The translations under genes and the position numbers were made by a program. Below, one piece after another: positions 8,962 through 17,527 of a stretch of 44,330 nucleotides of DNA. The stretch is from an uncultured Lactobacillus sp. (lineage in GTDB: Bacteria; Bacillota; Bacilli; Lactobacillales; Lactobacillaceae), in NCBI GenBank assembly GCA_937916845.1, contig CALFSK010000041.1:1-44330 (forward strand), in the 5' to 3' direction. A model generated the notes under the pieces. That model had not been told where the DNA came from. It saw only the letters and a program-made list of their open reading frames with translations, and did not search any database. Position 1 is the stretch's first letter. Each line of letters begins with the position of its first letter.

Positions 8962-9559
8962 ACCACAAACATTGATTGTCGCAACGAATAATCCCAACAA
9001 AGCGCGGGAATTTGGGGCGATGTTTGAAAAGTATGCGATTACGATTAAGACGTTAGCTGATTTTCCTAATATTCCAGAAATTAAGGAAAATGGGATCACG
9101 TTTGAAGAGAATGCGACCAAAAAGGCTCAGACGGTGGTCGATGCGACCGGGTTACCAGCGATTGCGGATGATTCCGGGTTGATGGTCGACGCGTTACACG
9201 GTGATCCTGGTGTCTTTTCGGCCCGGTATGCGGGTGATCATAACGATGCCGCCAACAACGCTAAATTGTTAGCTAATTTAGGCGGGGTCCCAGAAGAAAA
9301 ACGGACGGCGACCTTCCATACCACGCTGGTTGCAATTAAGCCGGATGGCGCTAAGTTGGTCGTTAATGGTGAATTACATGGGCGCATTTTAATTGCGCCG
9401 AGGGGTGACAACGGCTTCGGTTATGATCCACTGTTCTGGTCGGAGCAGTACCAAAAATCATTGGCGGAACTGACGCCAGAACAAAAGAATGCCATCAGCC
9501 ATCGCGGGGACGCGTTACGTAAATTGATGGAAAAATTTGATGAATGGTGGGTGCAATAA
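8954..9559 (+). CDS. rdgB: XTP/dITP diphosphatase (RdgB/HAM1 family)
   Basis: Removes non-canonical purine triphosphates (dITP, XTP) from the nucleotide pool. 201 aa from ATG 8954, preceded by GGGAG inside the end of murI. Family motifs in order: TNNPNKAREF (11-20), GITFEENA, DDSGLMVDAL, GDPGVFSARYAG, GDNGFGYDPLF and the C-terminal KNAISHRG. All substrate-pocket residues I can check are present. Its stop overlaps the next start (TAATG), which indicates translational coupling. Confidence 0.96.
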   Translation: MTKPQTLIVATNNPNKAREFGAMFEKYAITIKTLADFPNIPEIKENGITFEENATKKAQTVVDATGLPAIADDSGLMVDALHGDPGVFSARYAGDHNDAANNAKLLANLGGVPEEKRTATFHTTLVAIKPDGAKLVVNGELHGRILIAPRGDNGFGYDPLFWSEQYQKSLAELTPEQKNAISHRGDALRKLMEKFDEWWVQ

Positions 9560-10077
9560 TGCAATGTTTAGTGGTTAGCGATAGCCATGGCGATCGCGAT
9601 ATTTTGGTTCAACTATTAGCTCATTATGAAGGCAAGGTCGACGCCTTTTTCCATTGTGGTGATTCAGAACTACAACACGATGATGCCGTTTTTGACAAGA
9701 TGTACGTGGTGCGGGGCAATATGGACTTTGATGGCCAATTACCCGAAGCAGTGCACCCAACCATCAAGGACGTGCCGGTCTACATGACTCACGGCCACTT
9801 AGTCGGGGTTAACATGGGACTGGACCACTTGTTGGCAAACGCGCAAGCCAATCACGCACAGCTCGCATTCTTTGGACACACGCATCAATTAGGCGTCGAA
9901 CGCCATGACGGTATTTTGCTGCTTAACCCCGGCAGTATCAGTTTTCCCCGGGGTGAATTTACACGCATCGGTGGGACGTACGCCATCGTGACGACGAGTG
10001 CCGATGCGGTGGACGTTCAGTACTACGATCGGCAGCAGCACGCCGTCCCTGAATTGAAATTCCACTTTAGCCATTAA
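9559..10077 (+). CDS. YfcE/MJ0936 family metallophosphoesterase
   Basis: 172 aa. The calcineurin-like metal-binding motifs are all present: DSHG (residues 8-11), HCGDSE, RGNMD, THGH and FGHTHQ. Family members hydrolyse phosphodiesters such as model substrates or cyclic nucleotides; the natural substrate here is not known. The ATG overlaps the rdgB stop and GGTGGG precedes it. Homologous to ysnB, which follows rdgB in Bacillus. No clear terminator follows. Confidence 0.9.
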   Translation: MQCLVVSDSHGDRDILVQLLAHYEGKVDAFFHCGDSELQHDDAVFDKMYVVRGNMDFDGQLPEAVHPTIKDVPVYMTHGHLVGVNMGLDHLLANAQANHAQLAFFGHTHQLGVERHDGILLLNPGSISFPRGEFTRIGGTYAIVTTSADAVDVQYYDRQQHAVPELKFHFSH

Positions 10078-10128
10078 AAGATTAATAAAAATTCGGGGAT
10101 TCCTCCTCAAATCAAGTCCATTTTCGGG

Positions 10129-10134
10129 TAAAAT
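10129..10134 (+). promoter_or_regulatory. Possible -10 element of cbpB-dapH-dapL
   Basis: TAAAAT lies 36 bases before the cbpB start. The best -35 candidate is poor, so this rests on the -10 element and the gap after yfcE. Confidence 0.35.
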
Positions 10135-10169
10135 AGGACTGTGATGCAGTGACGAGAAGGGGTGTCTAA

Positions 10170-10661
10170 ATGTTAATCCAACCAGTTGCGGACTTGTTGT
10201 CACGCAATGCTGACCATTACCTGATTCCGGCTGACATTGTTGCCAACGTCCAAACTGATAATAATCTTTACCACGCGTTTTTGGTGTTAACGAAGATCAA
10301 GTATTCTAAGATTCCGGTCCTTGACCATGCGGGCCACTTTGAAGGGTTGATCTCGCTACCGCTAATTACGGAACAGATGTTAGGATTTGACCAGCTAAAC
10401 GTTGAGGTCTTAATGGAAAAGCGGGTCAGTGACGTGATGGAAACGCACGTTAAGACGGTGCCCAACGTCGATGATGTTGAGGCAACGTTACACTTGATGA
10501 TCGATAATCCGTTTGTTCCGGTCGTTGACAAAGATGGCTTGTTCAAGGGAATCGTGACTCGGCGCGAATACATGAAGAGTTTTAACTTTTTAACCCATGA
10601 AATTGGGAAACAATATGATATGATTGAAAAGGATTTTTCCACTAGCGAAAAGTCTAAATGA
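10170..10661 (+). CDS. cbpB: CBS-domain c-di-AMP-binding protein CbpB (DarB/YkuL family)
   Basis: 163 aa containing two CBS motifs (about residues 20-75 and 85-145; [17 protein letters not shown] and [21 protein letters not shown]). Homologues bind cyclic di-AMP; in Bacillus, apo-DarB stimulates the stringent-response enzyme Rel and pyruvate carboxylase. The start follows AGAAGGGGTG. It is directly followed by dapH and dapL, as ykuL is grouped with ykuQ-ykuR in Bacillus, suggesting coordinated lysine/cell-wall and second-messenger control. Direct c-di-AMP binding is inferred from family membership. Confidence 0.85.
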   Translation: MLIQPVADLLSRNADHYLIPADIVANVQTDNNLYHAFLVLTKIKYSKIPVLDHAGHFEGLISLPLITEQMLGFDQLNVEVLMEKRVSDVMETHVKTVPNVDDVEATLHLMIDNPFVPVVDKDGLFKGIVTRREYMKSFNFLTHEIGKQYDMIEKDFSTSEKSK

Positions 10662-10681
10662 AAATTATGGAGGGTCCCCAT

Positions 10682-11392
10682 ATGGCAAAATTAGATGCAC
10701 AATCAATTATTAACTACATTGGCAGTGCCAAGAAAAAAACGCCCGTTAAAGTTTACGTGAAGGGTCAACTTGATCAACTGGATGTTCCAGCTGGCATTAA
10801 AACCTTTTTCAGTGGTAACGCAGGTGTATTATTCGGTGATTGGGCCGACGTTGAACCATTTTTAAAGGCTAACGCTGACCACATCGAAGATTATGAATTA
10901 GAAAACGATGCGCGTAACTCAGCCGTTCCAATGGCGGACTTAAAGCAATACAACGCCCGGATCGAACCCGGTGCGATTATTCGTGACCAAGTCTTAATTG
11001 GCGACAATGCCGTTGTCATGATGGGTGCCGTTATCAATATTGGTGCCGAAATCGGTGCTGGTTCGATGATCGACATGGGCGCAATCTTAGGTGGCCGTGC
11101 CATCGTTGGTAAGAACTGTCACATTGGTGCTGGAACTGTGTTAGCTGGCGTGGTAGAACCACCTTCGGCTAAACCCGTTCAAATCGATGACGACGTTTTA
11201 ATCGGTGCAAATGCAGCCGTATTGGAAGGCGTCCACGTTGGTAAAGGGGCCGTTGTTGCGGCTGGTGCTATCGTTATTAGTGACGTTGAACCTAATACCG
11301 TTGTGGGTGGCGTACCCGCACGTAAGTTAAAAGACATTGATGATAAAACGAAGAGTAAGACTGAATTAATGAGTGAATTACGGAATCTTTAA
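10682..11392 (+). CDS. dapH: Tetrahydrodipicolinate N-acetyltransferase
   Basis: 236 aa from ATG 10682, 7 bases after GGAGGG; an in-frame upstream ATG (10658) overlaps cbpB and is rejected. An alpha/beta N-terminus is followed by a left-handed beta-helix of hexapeptide repeats (about residues 90-215: [39 protein letters not shown]) with catalytic-region [14 protein letters not shown]. Catalyses the acetyl-CoA-dependent step of the acetylase branch to meso-diaminopimelate. It is often labelled dapD, but that name denotes the succinylase. Followed by its pathway partner. Confidence 0.94.
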   Translation: MAKLDAQSIINYIGSAKKKTPVKVYVKGQLDQLDVPAGIKTFFSGNAGVLFGDWADVEPFLKANADHIEDYELENDARNSAVPMADLKQYNARIEPGAIIRDQVLIGDNAVVMMGAVINIGAEIGAGSMIDMGAILGGRAIVGKNCHIGAGTVLAGVVEPPSAKPVQIDDDVLIGANAAVLEGVHVGKGAVVAAGAIVISDVEPNTVVGGVPARKLKDIDDKTKSKTELMSELRNL

Positions 11393-11409
11393 ACGTGGAG
11401 GGATAGATA

Positions 11410-12564
11410 ATGGCATTACGGGAAACCGAATTAATTCCGATTTATCAACACCTACATCAGATTCCCGAACTTGGTTTGGAAGAACACGAGACGCAGGCGT
11501 ACTTGTTATCGATCATTGCGAAAATGCCGCAAGACTATTTGACCATCAAGAAGATCCCATCACTTGATACGGCAATCTTAGTCAAGGTCAGCGGGCTAAA
11601 GCATGATTACCGGATTGGTTACCGGACCGACATTGACGGCTTACCAGTGACAGAAAAGACTGGCTTGCCGTTTGCGTCCACCCATCCGGGAAAGATGCAC
11701 GCGTGTGGTCACGACATTCACATGTCAGTTGCGCTAGGTATTCTGAGCTACTTTGCAGAACATCAACCAACAACGGACATGATTTTCATGTTCCAACCCG
11801 CCGAAGAGAATGCTTCGGGGGGCAAACGCCTTTATGAAAGTGGCGCGTTGGACGCTGAATGGATGCCAGACGAGATTTTCGCCTTCCACGATAATCCTAA
11901 TCTGCCGACTGGGGCGATTGGGTGTCGGATGGGCACGTTGTTTGCTGGAACCTGTGAAATTCACGCCCATTTAAATGGTAAGAGTGGTCACGCGGCGTAC
12001 CCGCACCAGGCGAACGACATGGTCGTCGCCGGAGCTGCGTTGGTTCAACAGTTACAGACCATTGTGTCTAGAAACGTTGATCCAATTCAGAGTGGGGTGG
12101 TCACGTTAGGCCACTTTACGGCTGGGACGATTGGAAACGTCATTGCGGGCGAAGCCCAAATTGACGGGACCATTCGGGCGCTGACTCAGGAAATGAACGA
12201 GCACATCCAGAAACGGGTGCGCACGATTACTGAAGGAATCGCACTGGCCTATGACTGCAACATTGATTTGAAGCTCAACCAGGGTGGTTACTACCCAGTT
12301 GAGAATAACGATGCCATTACGGCTGACTTTATGGATTACATGCAAACCGCTGACGATGTCAACTTCATCGAAACGCAGCCGGCCATGACCGGGGAAGACT
12401 TTGGATTCTTAATTCATCAAATCCCTGGCACCATGTTCTGGTTGGGTGTCGACAGTCCTTACTCGTTACACTCCGAAAGCATGGTACCGCACACCGATGC
12501 GATCATGAGCGGGGTTGACGCGATGACGGGATACTTGACGCATCGTAACAGCTTAAGAGTGTAA
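11410..12564 (+). CDS. dapL: N-acetyldiaminopimelate deacetylase (M20 amidohydrolase)
   Basis: 384 aa, M20D peptidase family, equivalent to Bacillus YkuR. Metal and catalytic motifs: HQIPELGLEEHET (16-28), RTDIDGLPVTE, HACGHDIHM (about 97-105), FQPAEENASGG and a C-terminal MTGEDFGF. Removes acetyl from N-acetyl-LL-diaminopimelate, completing the branch begun by dapH. The ATG follows GTGGAGGG and lies 17 bases after dapH. The start and length match the family. The symbol dapL is also used elsewhere for an unrelated aminotransferase. Confidence 0.92.
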   Translation: MALRETELIPIYQHLHQIPELGLEEHETQAYLLSIIAKMPQDYLTIKKIPSLDTAILVKVSGLKHDYRIGYRTDIDGLPVTEKTGLPFASTHPGKMHACGHDIHMSVALGILSYFAEHQPTTDMIFMFQPAEENASGGKRLYESGALDAEWMPDEIFAFHDNPNLPTGAIGCRMGTLFAGTCEIHAHLNGKSGHAAYPHQANDMVVAGAALVQQLQTIVSRNVDPIQSGVVTLGHFTAGTIGNVIAGEAQIDGTIRALTQEMNEHIQKRVRTITEGIALAYDCNIDLKLNQGGYYPVENNDAITADFMDYMQTADDVNFIETQPAMTGEDFGFLIHQIPGTMFWLGVDSPYSLHSESMVPHTDAIMSGVDAMTGYLTHRNSLRV

Positions 12565-12687
12565 CAAAAGGCGGTTGATTTGTGAGCATTAACGTGGCAC
12601 CAGTGATTATTCCTGGGTTTGGAATGGTCGCTGATGCCGGGCTAAGCGGAGCAAACTTTTATCGCACGTTTCAACCATAGTAATAGC
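12555..12687 (+). repeat. Intergenic repeat element, copy A (long form)
   Basis: Begins GAGTGTAACAAAAGGCGG right at the dapL stop and later contains GGAGCAAA (12648-12655) and CACGTTTCAACC. The same blocks recur in the same order at 16150-16200 after another gene, where the middle is about 75 bases shorter. Both copies are followed by almost the same terminator. It has no convincing ribosome site or coding frame. Confidence 0.75.
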
Positions 12688-12724
12688 AAAAAGCCGTTCA
12701 GAAAATATTTCTGAACGGCTTTTT
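12688..12724. terminator. Bidirectional terminator between dapL and mscS
   Basis: A perfect 17-bp stem, AAAAAGCCGTTCAGAAA against TTTCTGAACGGCTTTTT with an ATA loop. It serves both convergent genes. A near copy occurs at 16213-16256. Confidence 0.92.
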
Positions 12725-12769
12725 GAGTTGTGTTTCAAACGCATTTATTAGCAATCAAAGCGTTAAATA

Positions 12770-13651
12770 TTAGTGATTCAAGTTTAACCGGGGTGAAGGT
12801 AAGTTGATTCCGGCCGCCTTGGCAGCTGCGAGGTAGGCAGCTAAAAAGTCCCGCTGAATCGTATATTGCATCCCGTTTTTGACGTAGAACTGAACTCGAA
12901 AGACGAGGGTGCCGTCGCTTTGCGTAGTTACACCTTGAATATCCGGTTCACCGATAATATCGGGGTACTGGGGAACTAGCGTCGTATTGGTCGACTGAAC
13001 GGCATCCGTCAACGTTTTAATGGCGGTGTGCGGTTCGATGTAGAGGTCGATTAAGACGCGCATATCGTTACGGGACTGGTTGCTAATGATAAGAATCTTC
13101 CGGTTGGGAATGAAGTTTAAGGTCCCATCCGGGCTCGTCACTTGGGTGGTCCGGAGCCCGATTGCCGTGACCGTTCCTTCGATCGATTCAATTTTGACTG
13201 AATCCCCGACGTCAATCTGGTCTTCTAGTAAAATAAAGAACCCGGTGACGATATCACTCACAAATCCTTGGGCACCTAATCCTAAGGCCACACTAAAAAT
13301 CCCGGCGGAAGCAATTAGGGTACCAACGGGAACGCCCAAAACGGACAGAACGGCGTAGATTCCGAAGAACATAATAATGTAGTGGTAAATGTTGAGGGTC
13401 AGCGTGAAAATAGTGGAGATCCGGTTATTGGCCGTGTCACTAGTGCTGGCGTTAGATAAAAAGAGGTGGTGGACGAGCCGCTTACCTAAGCGGTCGATCA
13501 CCCAAAATAGCAGTACGAATAAAATAATTTCAATGATTTTACCACCGATGTTGATAATGATCTGTTGCCAGTCAATCTTCTGGGCAAGTTTGACCCAGAC
13601 GGAGACTTGCTTGGTTGGCGTTTCGATGGTCAGTGCAACTGGAGAAAACAT
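12770..13651 (-). CDS. mscS: Small-conductance mechanosensitive channel (MscS family)
   Basis: 293 aa. Hydrophobic segments near residues 35-55, 85-110 and 112-135; the pore helix GTLIASAGIFSVALGLGAQG leads into FVSDIVTGFFILLEDQIDVGD, the MscS signature, followed by the soluble beta domain (VTSPDGTLNFIPNRKI). Releases solutes under hypo-osmotic shock. The start follows GAAGGTGA on the reverse strand. Transcribed alone from the promoter at 13685-13713, convergent with dapL. Confidence 0.93.
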   Translation of the reverse strand: MFSPVALTIETPTKQVSVWVKLAQKIDWQQIIINIGGKIIEIILFVLLFWVIDRLGKRLVHHLFLSNASTSDTANNRISTIFTLTLNIYHYIIMFFGIYAVLSVLGVPVGTLIASAGIFSVALGLGAQGFVSDIVTGFFILLEDQIDVGDSVKIESIEGTVTAIGLRTTQVTSPDGTLNFIPNRKILIISNQSRNDMRVLIDLYIEPHTAIKTLTDAVQSTNTTLVPQYPDIIGEPDIQGVTTQSDGTLVFRVQFYVKNGMQYTIQRDFLAAYLAAAKAAGINLPSPRLNLNH

Positions 13652-13684
13652 GTATTCACCTTCAAAATAAATTGTCTGTTCATA

Positions 13685-13713
13685 AGTTTAGCAGACTTTG
13701 GCAGTCTAACCAA
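13685..13713 (-). promoter_or_regulatory. Promoter of mscS
   Basis: On the reverse strand TTGGTT (13713-13708), a 17-bp spacer and TAAACT (13690-13685), about 35 bases before the start. Confidence 0.6.
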
Positions 13714-13913
13714 ATTTACTTGGTAGAATTTATGGAGCGGTTAACGGACAGTCAACTAACAATCGTATTTGCAAGGATCGTAGGCGGGAGGCTCATCGAT
13801 TAGCGTGACACTATTTGCCTAATAAAGTGGGTAATTTAAAAATAATTGTATCGATAGACGCTGATAACAAATCGTTAGCAAGCAAACTCGGTACAAACAC
13901 GCTTCTCACGTGG
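13714..13913. other. Middle of the mscS / DUF948 divergent gap
   Basis: Part of a 348-base gap between divergent genes. Apart from the two promoters annotated on either side I see no gene, RNA or repeat. The short open frame here has no ribosome site. Confidence 0.4.
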
Positions 13914-13943
13914 TTGTAAGCACTTTTTTAATTGCAGTATAAT
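13914..13943 (+). promoter_or_regulatory. Promoter of the DUF948-YtxH pair
   Basis: TTGTAA (13914-13919), an 18-bp spacer and TATAAT (13938-13943). Confidence 0.65.
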
Positions 13944-13999
13944 TGAGACAATGCTATGCTTGTTCTAATGTTAAAGGCAGTTGAAGGAGGAATTTTTTA

Positions 14000-14428
14000 A
14001 TGATTACACATATTGCGGGGATCATTGCCGCCATTGCGTTTTTGCTCTTAGTCATCTTCATCGGGATTTTCCTAATGCGGATTACAAAAACCATGGGGGA
14101 AGTCAACCGAAGCTTGAATGCGATTACGGACGACGTTGATGCTTTATCACACCAAAGTGAACAAATCATGTCCAATGCAAACGAGTTATTGAAGGACGTG
14201 AACGGAAAAGTCGCAACCATTGATCCTGCATTTCAGGCGATGGGCGATTTAGGTCAAAGTGTTTCTGATTTGAACAACGCGACCCGGGAATTGACGTCTA
14301 AGTTGGGCAAGACGAACGAAAAACGCAGTAAGTTCGCGAGTGCAAGCAAGGTTGGTAAGGCCGCCTTCGATGTCTACCGAAATCGTCGTTCCAAGAATAA
14401 CGATAATAATGATAGTGAGGAGTCTTAA
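14000..14428 (+). CDS. DUF948 membrane-anchored protein (YtxG-like)
   Basis: 142 aa. One N-terminal transmembrane helix (about residues 4-27, IIAAIAFLLLVIFIGIFLM), then a long predicted helical/coiled stretch (MGEVNRSLNAITDDVDALSH and onward) and a charged, Asn/Asp/Ser-rich tail. DUF948 proteins are linked with YtxH proteins and with general stress in Bacillus; the molecular role is unknown. Strong AAGGAGG ribosome site. One base separates its stop from the next start. Confidence 0.85.
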   Translation: MITHIAGIIAAIAFLLLVIFIGIFLMRITKTMGEVNRSLNAITDDVDALSHQSEQIMSNANELLKDVNGKVATIDPAFQAMGDLGQSVSDLNNATRELTSKLGKTNEKRSKFASASKVGKAAFDVYRNRRSKNNDNNDSEES

Positions 14429-14429
14429 T

Positions 14430-14948
14430 ATGTCGAAAAAAGGATTCTTATTTGGTTTAGCAGTCGGTGGCGCAGTGATTGCGACCATCGCTAACAAGAT
14501 GGATGCTGAAAAAAAGGCTGAATTGAAAGCAAAGGCCCAACAAGGGTTAGCTGATTTTAAAGATCGTGCGATCGATTACGCTTTTTACGCCAATGATGCT
14601 GCGGAAGACTTTAAAGTTGAAGCTAGCAAGCACTTCGAAGACGCTAAGGAAAAGGTCGGCGACTTTGCTAATCAATACCAAGCTGCTAAAGAAACTGACG
14701 GTGGTAGCTTCAGTTCCAGCTTAGACCAAGCAACGGACAGTTTACGGTCTGAATTGGCCAAGGTTGAAGATGACCAAGGCGACGACGATGACATTGTCAT
14801 TGATAGTGCGGCCGCCTTTGGTGATGCAGAAGCTGAAAAAGCGACTGAAACACCAACGAGTGCAGAAGAAAAAGAAGCAGACGAAGCCACTAGCGCAGCA
14901 AACAGTGAAGCAACTAGTGCAGCGGATGATGACGAACCTGCCAAATAA
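14430..14948 (+). CDS. YtxH domain protein
   Basis: 172 aa from ATG 14430, with GTGAGGAG before it; an upstream in-frame ATG at 14340 overlaps the DUF948 gene heavily and is rejected. A short hydrophobic N-terminus (GFLFGLAVGGAVIATIA) is followed by amphipathic helices rich in Lys/Ala/Asp and a low-complexity acidic Ala/Glu/Thr/Ser tail from about residue 115. Likely an envelope-associated stress protein partnered with the preceding gene. Function not established. Confidence 0.82.
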   Translation: MSKKGFLFGLAVGGAVIATIANKMDAEKKAELKAKAQQGLADFKDRAIDYAFYANDAAEDFKVEASKHFEDAKEKVGDFANQYQAAKETDGGSFSSSLDQATDSLRSELAKVEDDQGDDDDIVIDSAAAFGDAEAEKATETPTSAEEKEADEATSAANSEATSAADDDEPAK

Positions 14949-14955
14949 GTTCGAT

Positions 14956-14987
14956 AAAAAAGACTGGGTGTTTGCCCAGTCTTTTTT
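14956..14987 (+). terminator. Terminator of the DUF948-YtxH operon
   Basis: AAAAAAGACTGGG pairs with CCCAGTCTTTTTT around a 6-base loop. Confidence 0.9.
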
Positions 14988-15088
14988 ATTTGGTTATAAA
15001 TAATTACCGGTAAAATGGCCGATATGTGGAAGCTTGTTATGACTGTACACAAACTTGACTAGCTTTTTGTAAAAAACCGGCATTTTTC

Positions 15089-15119
15089 TTGACTTAGAGT
15101 CGGCTCTAAGAACTATCCT
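15089..15119 (+). promoter_or_regulatory. MerR-type promoter with operator dyad, upstream of the aldo/keto reductase
   Basis: TTGACT (15089-15094) and TATCCT (15114-15119) are separated by 19 bp, longer than the 17 bp of ordinary promoters. Between them lies a perfect dyad, CTTAGAG (15093-15099), TCGG, CTCTAAG (15104-15110). A stretched spacer carrying a dyad is the hallmark of promoters activated by MerR-family regulators. The AdhR/NmlR class uses a CTTAAAG-N4-CTTTAAG type operator at aldehyde-responsive genes. No MerR gene is in the window. Confidence 0.8.
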
Positions 15120-15196
15120 AGAAATGATGACGGAATTCCTAGCGTTTAACGTTACTTTAGAATGCTGATTTCCGATAAATAAGGAGGTTTCACAGA

Positions 15197-16149
15197 ATGA
15201 AACAAGTGAAATTAGGTGCGACTAATAAAGAGGTTTCAGCCGTTGCTTTAGGCATCATGCGAATGGTGCGGCTAGATACTGATCAGGCGGCTAATATTTT
15301 GAACACAGTCCATGAACAAGGCGTAATTTTATCGATGGCGCCGATATTTATGGTAACGGTGAATCCGAAAAGATCTTTGGACAAGCCTTTAAGCAGTCCG
15401 GCTTAAAACGGGATGATTTCTTTATTCAATCAAAGGGTGGCATTGTCTTAGACCCTAAGAAGAGTAGCGGTGAACTAGTCTTTGGTCAGCGTTATGATTT
15501 TTCTAAGCAACACTTGATTGAAGCCGTCGATGGTATTTTGCAGCGGATGCAAATCGATTACTTAGATTCATTCTTATTGCACCGTCCGGACGCTTTGATG
15601 GAACCAGAAGAAGTTGCGGCCGCTTTTGATGAATTACAAGCAGCCGGAAAAGTTCGCCATTTTGGCGTTTCCAACTTTAATCCGATGCAAGTGGAACTAG
15701 TTCAATCCGCATTAAGCCAGAAGCTCATGATCAATCAACTTCAATTTGGTGTCATGCACACGGGACCCATCCAATTTGGTTTACACACGAATATGCAAGA
15801 TACGCCAAGTATCAATCATGATGGGGAAATTATTGAATATTCACGGTTGCATCACATGACGATTCAAGCCTGGTCACCTTACCAATACGGGATGTTTGAG
15901 GGGACCTTTATTGATAACCCGAAGTTCCCAGAGCTAAACGCTAAATTACAAGCACTTGCGGATAAATACCACGTAACGAAGAACGCCATCGCAACGGCGT
16001 GGATTTTACGGCATCCGGCACACATGCAAGTTATTTTAGGTTCAATGAATCCACAACACTTACAAGAAAGTATTGCGGGTACCGACGTCGACTTGACGAA
16101 GCAGGAATGGTACGACGTTTACTTTGCTGCGGGGAACGATTTACCGTAA
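15197..16149 (+). pseudogene. Aldo/keto reductase, interrupted by a one-base frameshift
   Basis: The start (MKQVKLGATNKEVSAVALGIMRM) has a strong AAGGAGG site. The frame runs to codon 43 and then shifts. At 15323-15331 the sequence GTAATTTTATC lacks one base relative to the expected ...V-N-F-I-D-G-A-D-I-Y-G, and after the shift the frame continues unbroken (GNGESEKIFGQAF, QRMQIDYLDSFLLHRPD, VRHFGVSNFNPMQ, WSPYQYG) to the stop at 16147. The full protein would be about 317 aa, a normal AKR length. The Tyr of the catalytic tetrad (DIYG) lies just after the break. It may be a true mutation or a base-calling error in a T run. It sits behind a MerR-type promoter. Confidence 0.88.
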
Positions 16150-16201
16150 GAGTGTGACAAAAGGCGGGGAGCAAATTGCCTTTTGGAACACGTTTCAACC
16201 G
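16150..16201 (+). repeat. Intergenic repeat element, copy B (short, hairpin form)
   Basis: GTGTGACAAAAGGC (16152-16165) and GCCTTTTGGAACAC (16178-16191) are imperfect inverted repeats (12 of 14 match) around GGGGAGCAAATT; CACGTTTCAACC follows. The same blocks occur in copy A at 12555-12687. It starts directly after the reductase stop. Confidence 0.78.
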
Positions 16202-16212
16202 TAATAAGCAGA

Positions 16213-16256
16213 AAAAAGCCGTTCAGAAATATTTCTGAACGACTTTTGAATTTGGT
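16213..16256. terminator. Terminator between the aldo/keto reductase and pepQ
   Basis: AAAAAAGCCGTTCAGAAA pairs with TTTCTGAACGACTTTT (one mismatch near the base). It is almost the same as the terminator at 12688-12724 and lies between convergent genes. Confidence 0.85.
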
Positions 16257-16269
16257 CTTAGTTTTGAAA

Positions 16270-17379
16270 TTATAGGTCTAAAATTTTGAGATCCTTGGAA
16301 GTGTGGGTGAATGGCTTGAAGCCTTCCTTAGTAACGACCCCACAGTCTTCGATCCGGACACCGGCAACCCCTGGAATGTAAATCCCAGGTTCGATGGAGA
16401 AGCACATGCCTTCAACTAATGGCATGTGGTTACCAGCCATAATGGATGGGAATTCGTGATCGGTTTGGCCAATCCCATGACCTAAACGGTGAATGAAGTA
16501 TTCGCCGTAACCGGCTTTGGTAATGACGTCGCGAGCAAGCTTGTCGACGTCTTCGGCAGCCATGCCTGGTTTAACAGCGGATTGAGCCGTTAGTTGGGCT
16601 TCAAGACAAACGTCATAAATTTCTTTTTGTTTGTCAGTTGGTTGACCGTAAGCAACGGTCCGAGAAGCGTCAGAGGCGTAACCCTTGTACATGACACCAA
16701 GGTCGAATAGTACTAATTCATTAGGTTTAACTTGGGTTTCGTTAGTGGCACCGTGTGGATTAGCAGCGTGTTCGCCAGCTTGTACCAAGGTCCCAAAGCT
16801 CATTTCCATGATGCCTTTTTGCATTAAGGCGTATTGAAGTTCGGCGGCAATTTGTTGTTCCGTCCGACCAGCCTTCACCGCAGCAAAGCCGTGTTCAAAT
16901 GCAAAGTCAGCCCATTCACCGGCGACGTTGAGTAATTTTAATTCGTCGGGCGTTTTAACTAAGCGCAGTTGTTGAATGTAAGGAGAAAGGTCCTTATCAA
17001 AGTGCGCAGCTGGGAATTGGCCCTTCAAGGCTGAGAAACGGTCTAAGGTCAATTGGCCTTCTTCTAAGGCCCAGACTTTAGGATCAGTTAATTGGTCGTG
17101 AATATGGTCCGCAATTAAAGCGTAAGGATCTTCGTGGTCAAGGTAGCCAAAGACTTTATAAGGCCAGCCCATTTCTTTGATGGCTTCAACTTCTAGGGCG
17201 GGGGCAAACAGGAACGGTTCCGAATCCGCAAAAATAAATAATGCGAGGGTCCGTTCGTACGGGTTGCTCTCAAATCCGGTTAAATAGGAAATCGTGTGAA
17301 AATTGCTGACGTAAGTTACGTCGACGTGGTTATCCACAGTCCATTGACGAACTTGTTGCAGCTTGGTGTAATCTGCCAC
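16270..17379 (-). CDS. pepQ: Xaa-Pro dipeptidase (prolidase)
   Basis: Cleaves X-Pro dipeptides. 369 aa from GTG 17379, 7 bases after GAGGAG; a GTG three codons earlier (17388) overlaps that site. The creatinase-like N-domain is followed by the pita-bread M24 domain. Metal ligands are in DLGVMYKGYASDASRT, HRLGHGIG, SIEPGIY and VRIEDCG. Divergent from ccpA, the arrangement known in lactobacilli. A cre site and a 23-bp palindrome in the shared gap suggest carbon-dependent control plus a second regulator. Confidence 0.94.
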   Translation of the reverse strand: MADYTKLQQVRQWTVDNHVDVTYVSNFHTISYLTGFESNPYERTLALFIFADSEPFLFAPALEVEAIKEMGWPYKVFGYLDHEDPYALIADHIHDQLTDPKVWALEEGQLTLDRFSALKGQFPAAHFDKDLSPYIQQLRLVKTPDELKLLNVAGEWADFAFEHGFAAVKAGRTEQQIAAELQYALMQKGIMEMSFGTLVQAGEHAANPHGATNETQVKPNELVLFDLGVMYKGYASDASRTVAYGQPTDKQKEIYDVCLEAQLTAQSAVKPGMAAEDVDKLARDVITKAGYGEYFIHRLGHGIGQTDHEFPSIMAGNHMPLVEGMCFSIEPGIYIPGVAGVRIEDCGVVTKEGFKPFTHTSKDLKILDL

Positions 17380-17403
17380 TTCAATCACTCCTCAAAATTT
17401 AGT

Positions 17404-17428
17404 TACTTGATTAATATAATCAAGTATA
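17404..17428 (-). promoter_or_regulatory. Palindrome overlapping the pepQ -10 element
   Basis: Perfect 10-base arms, TACTTGATTA (17404-17413) and TAATCAAGTA (17417-17426), around ATA. On the reverse strand TATACT (17428-17423) is a plausible pepQ -10 that overlaps one arm; no good -35 is seen. There is no T run, so an operator is more likely than a terminator. Confidence 0.55.
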
Positions 17429-17527
17429 GCGCTGTTTCTTAAAAAAAGCTGAGAAAAATGAGCTGAAAATAATATTATCTTCGTTGTAAAATCTTGATTT
17501 TTGAAAACAAGTAAGGTATTATTTTCA

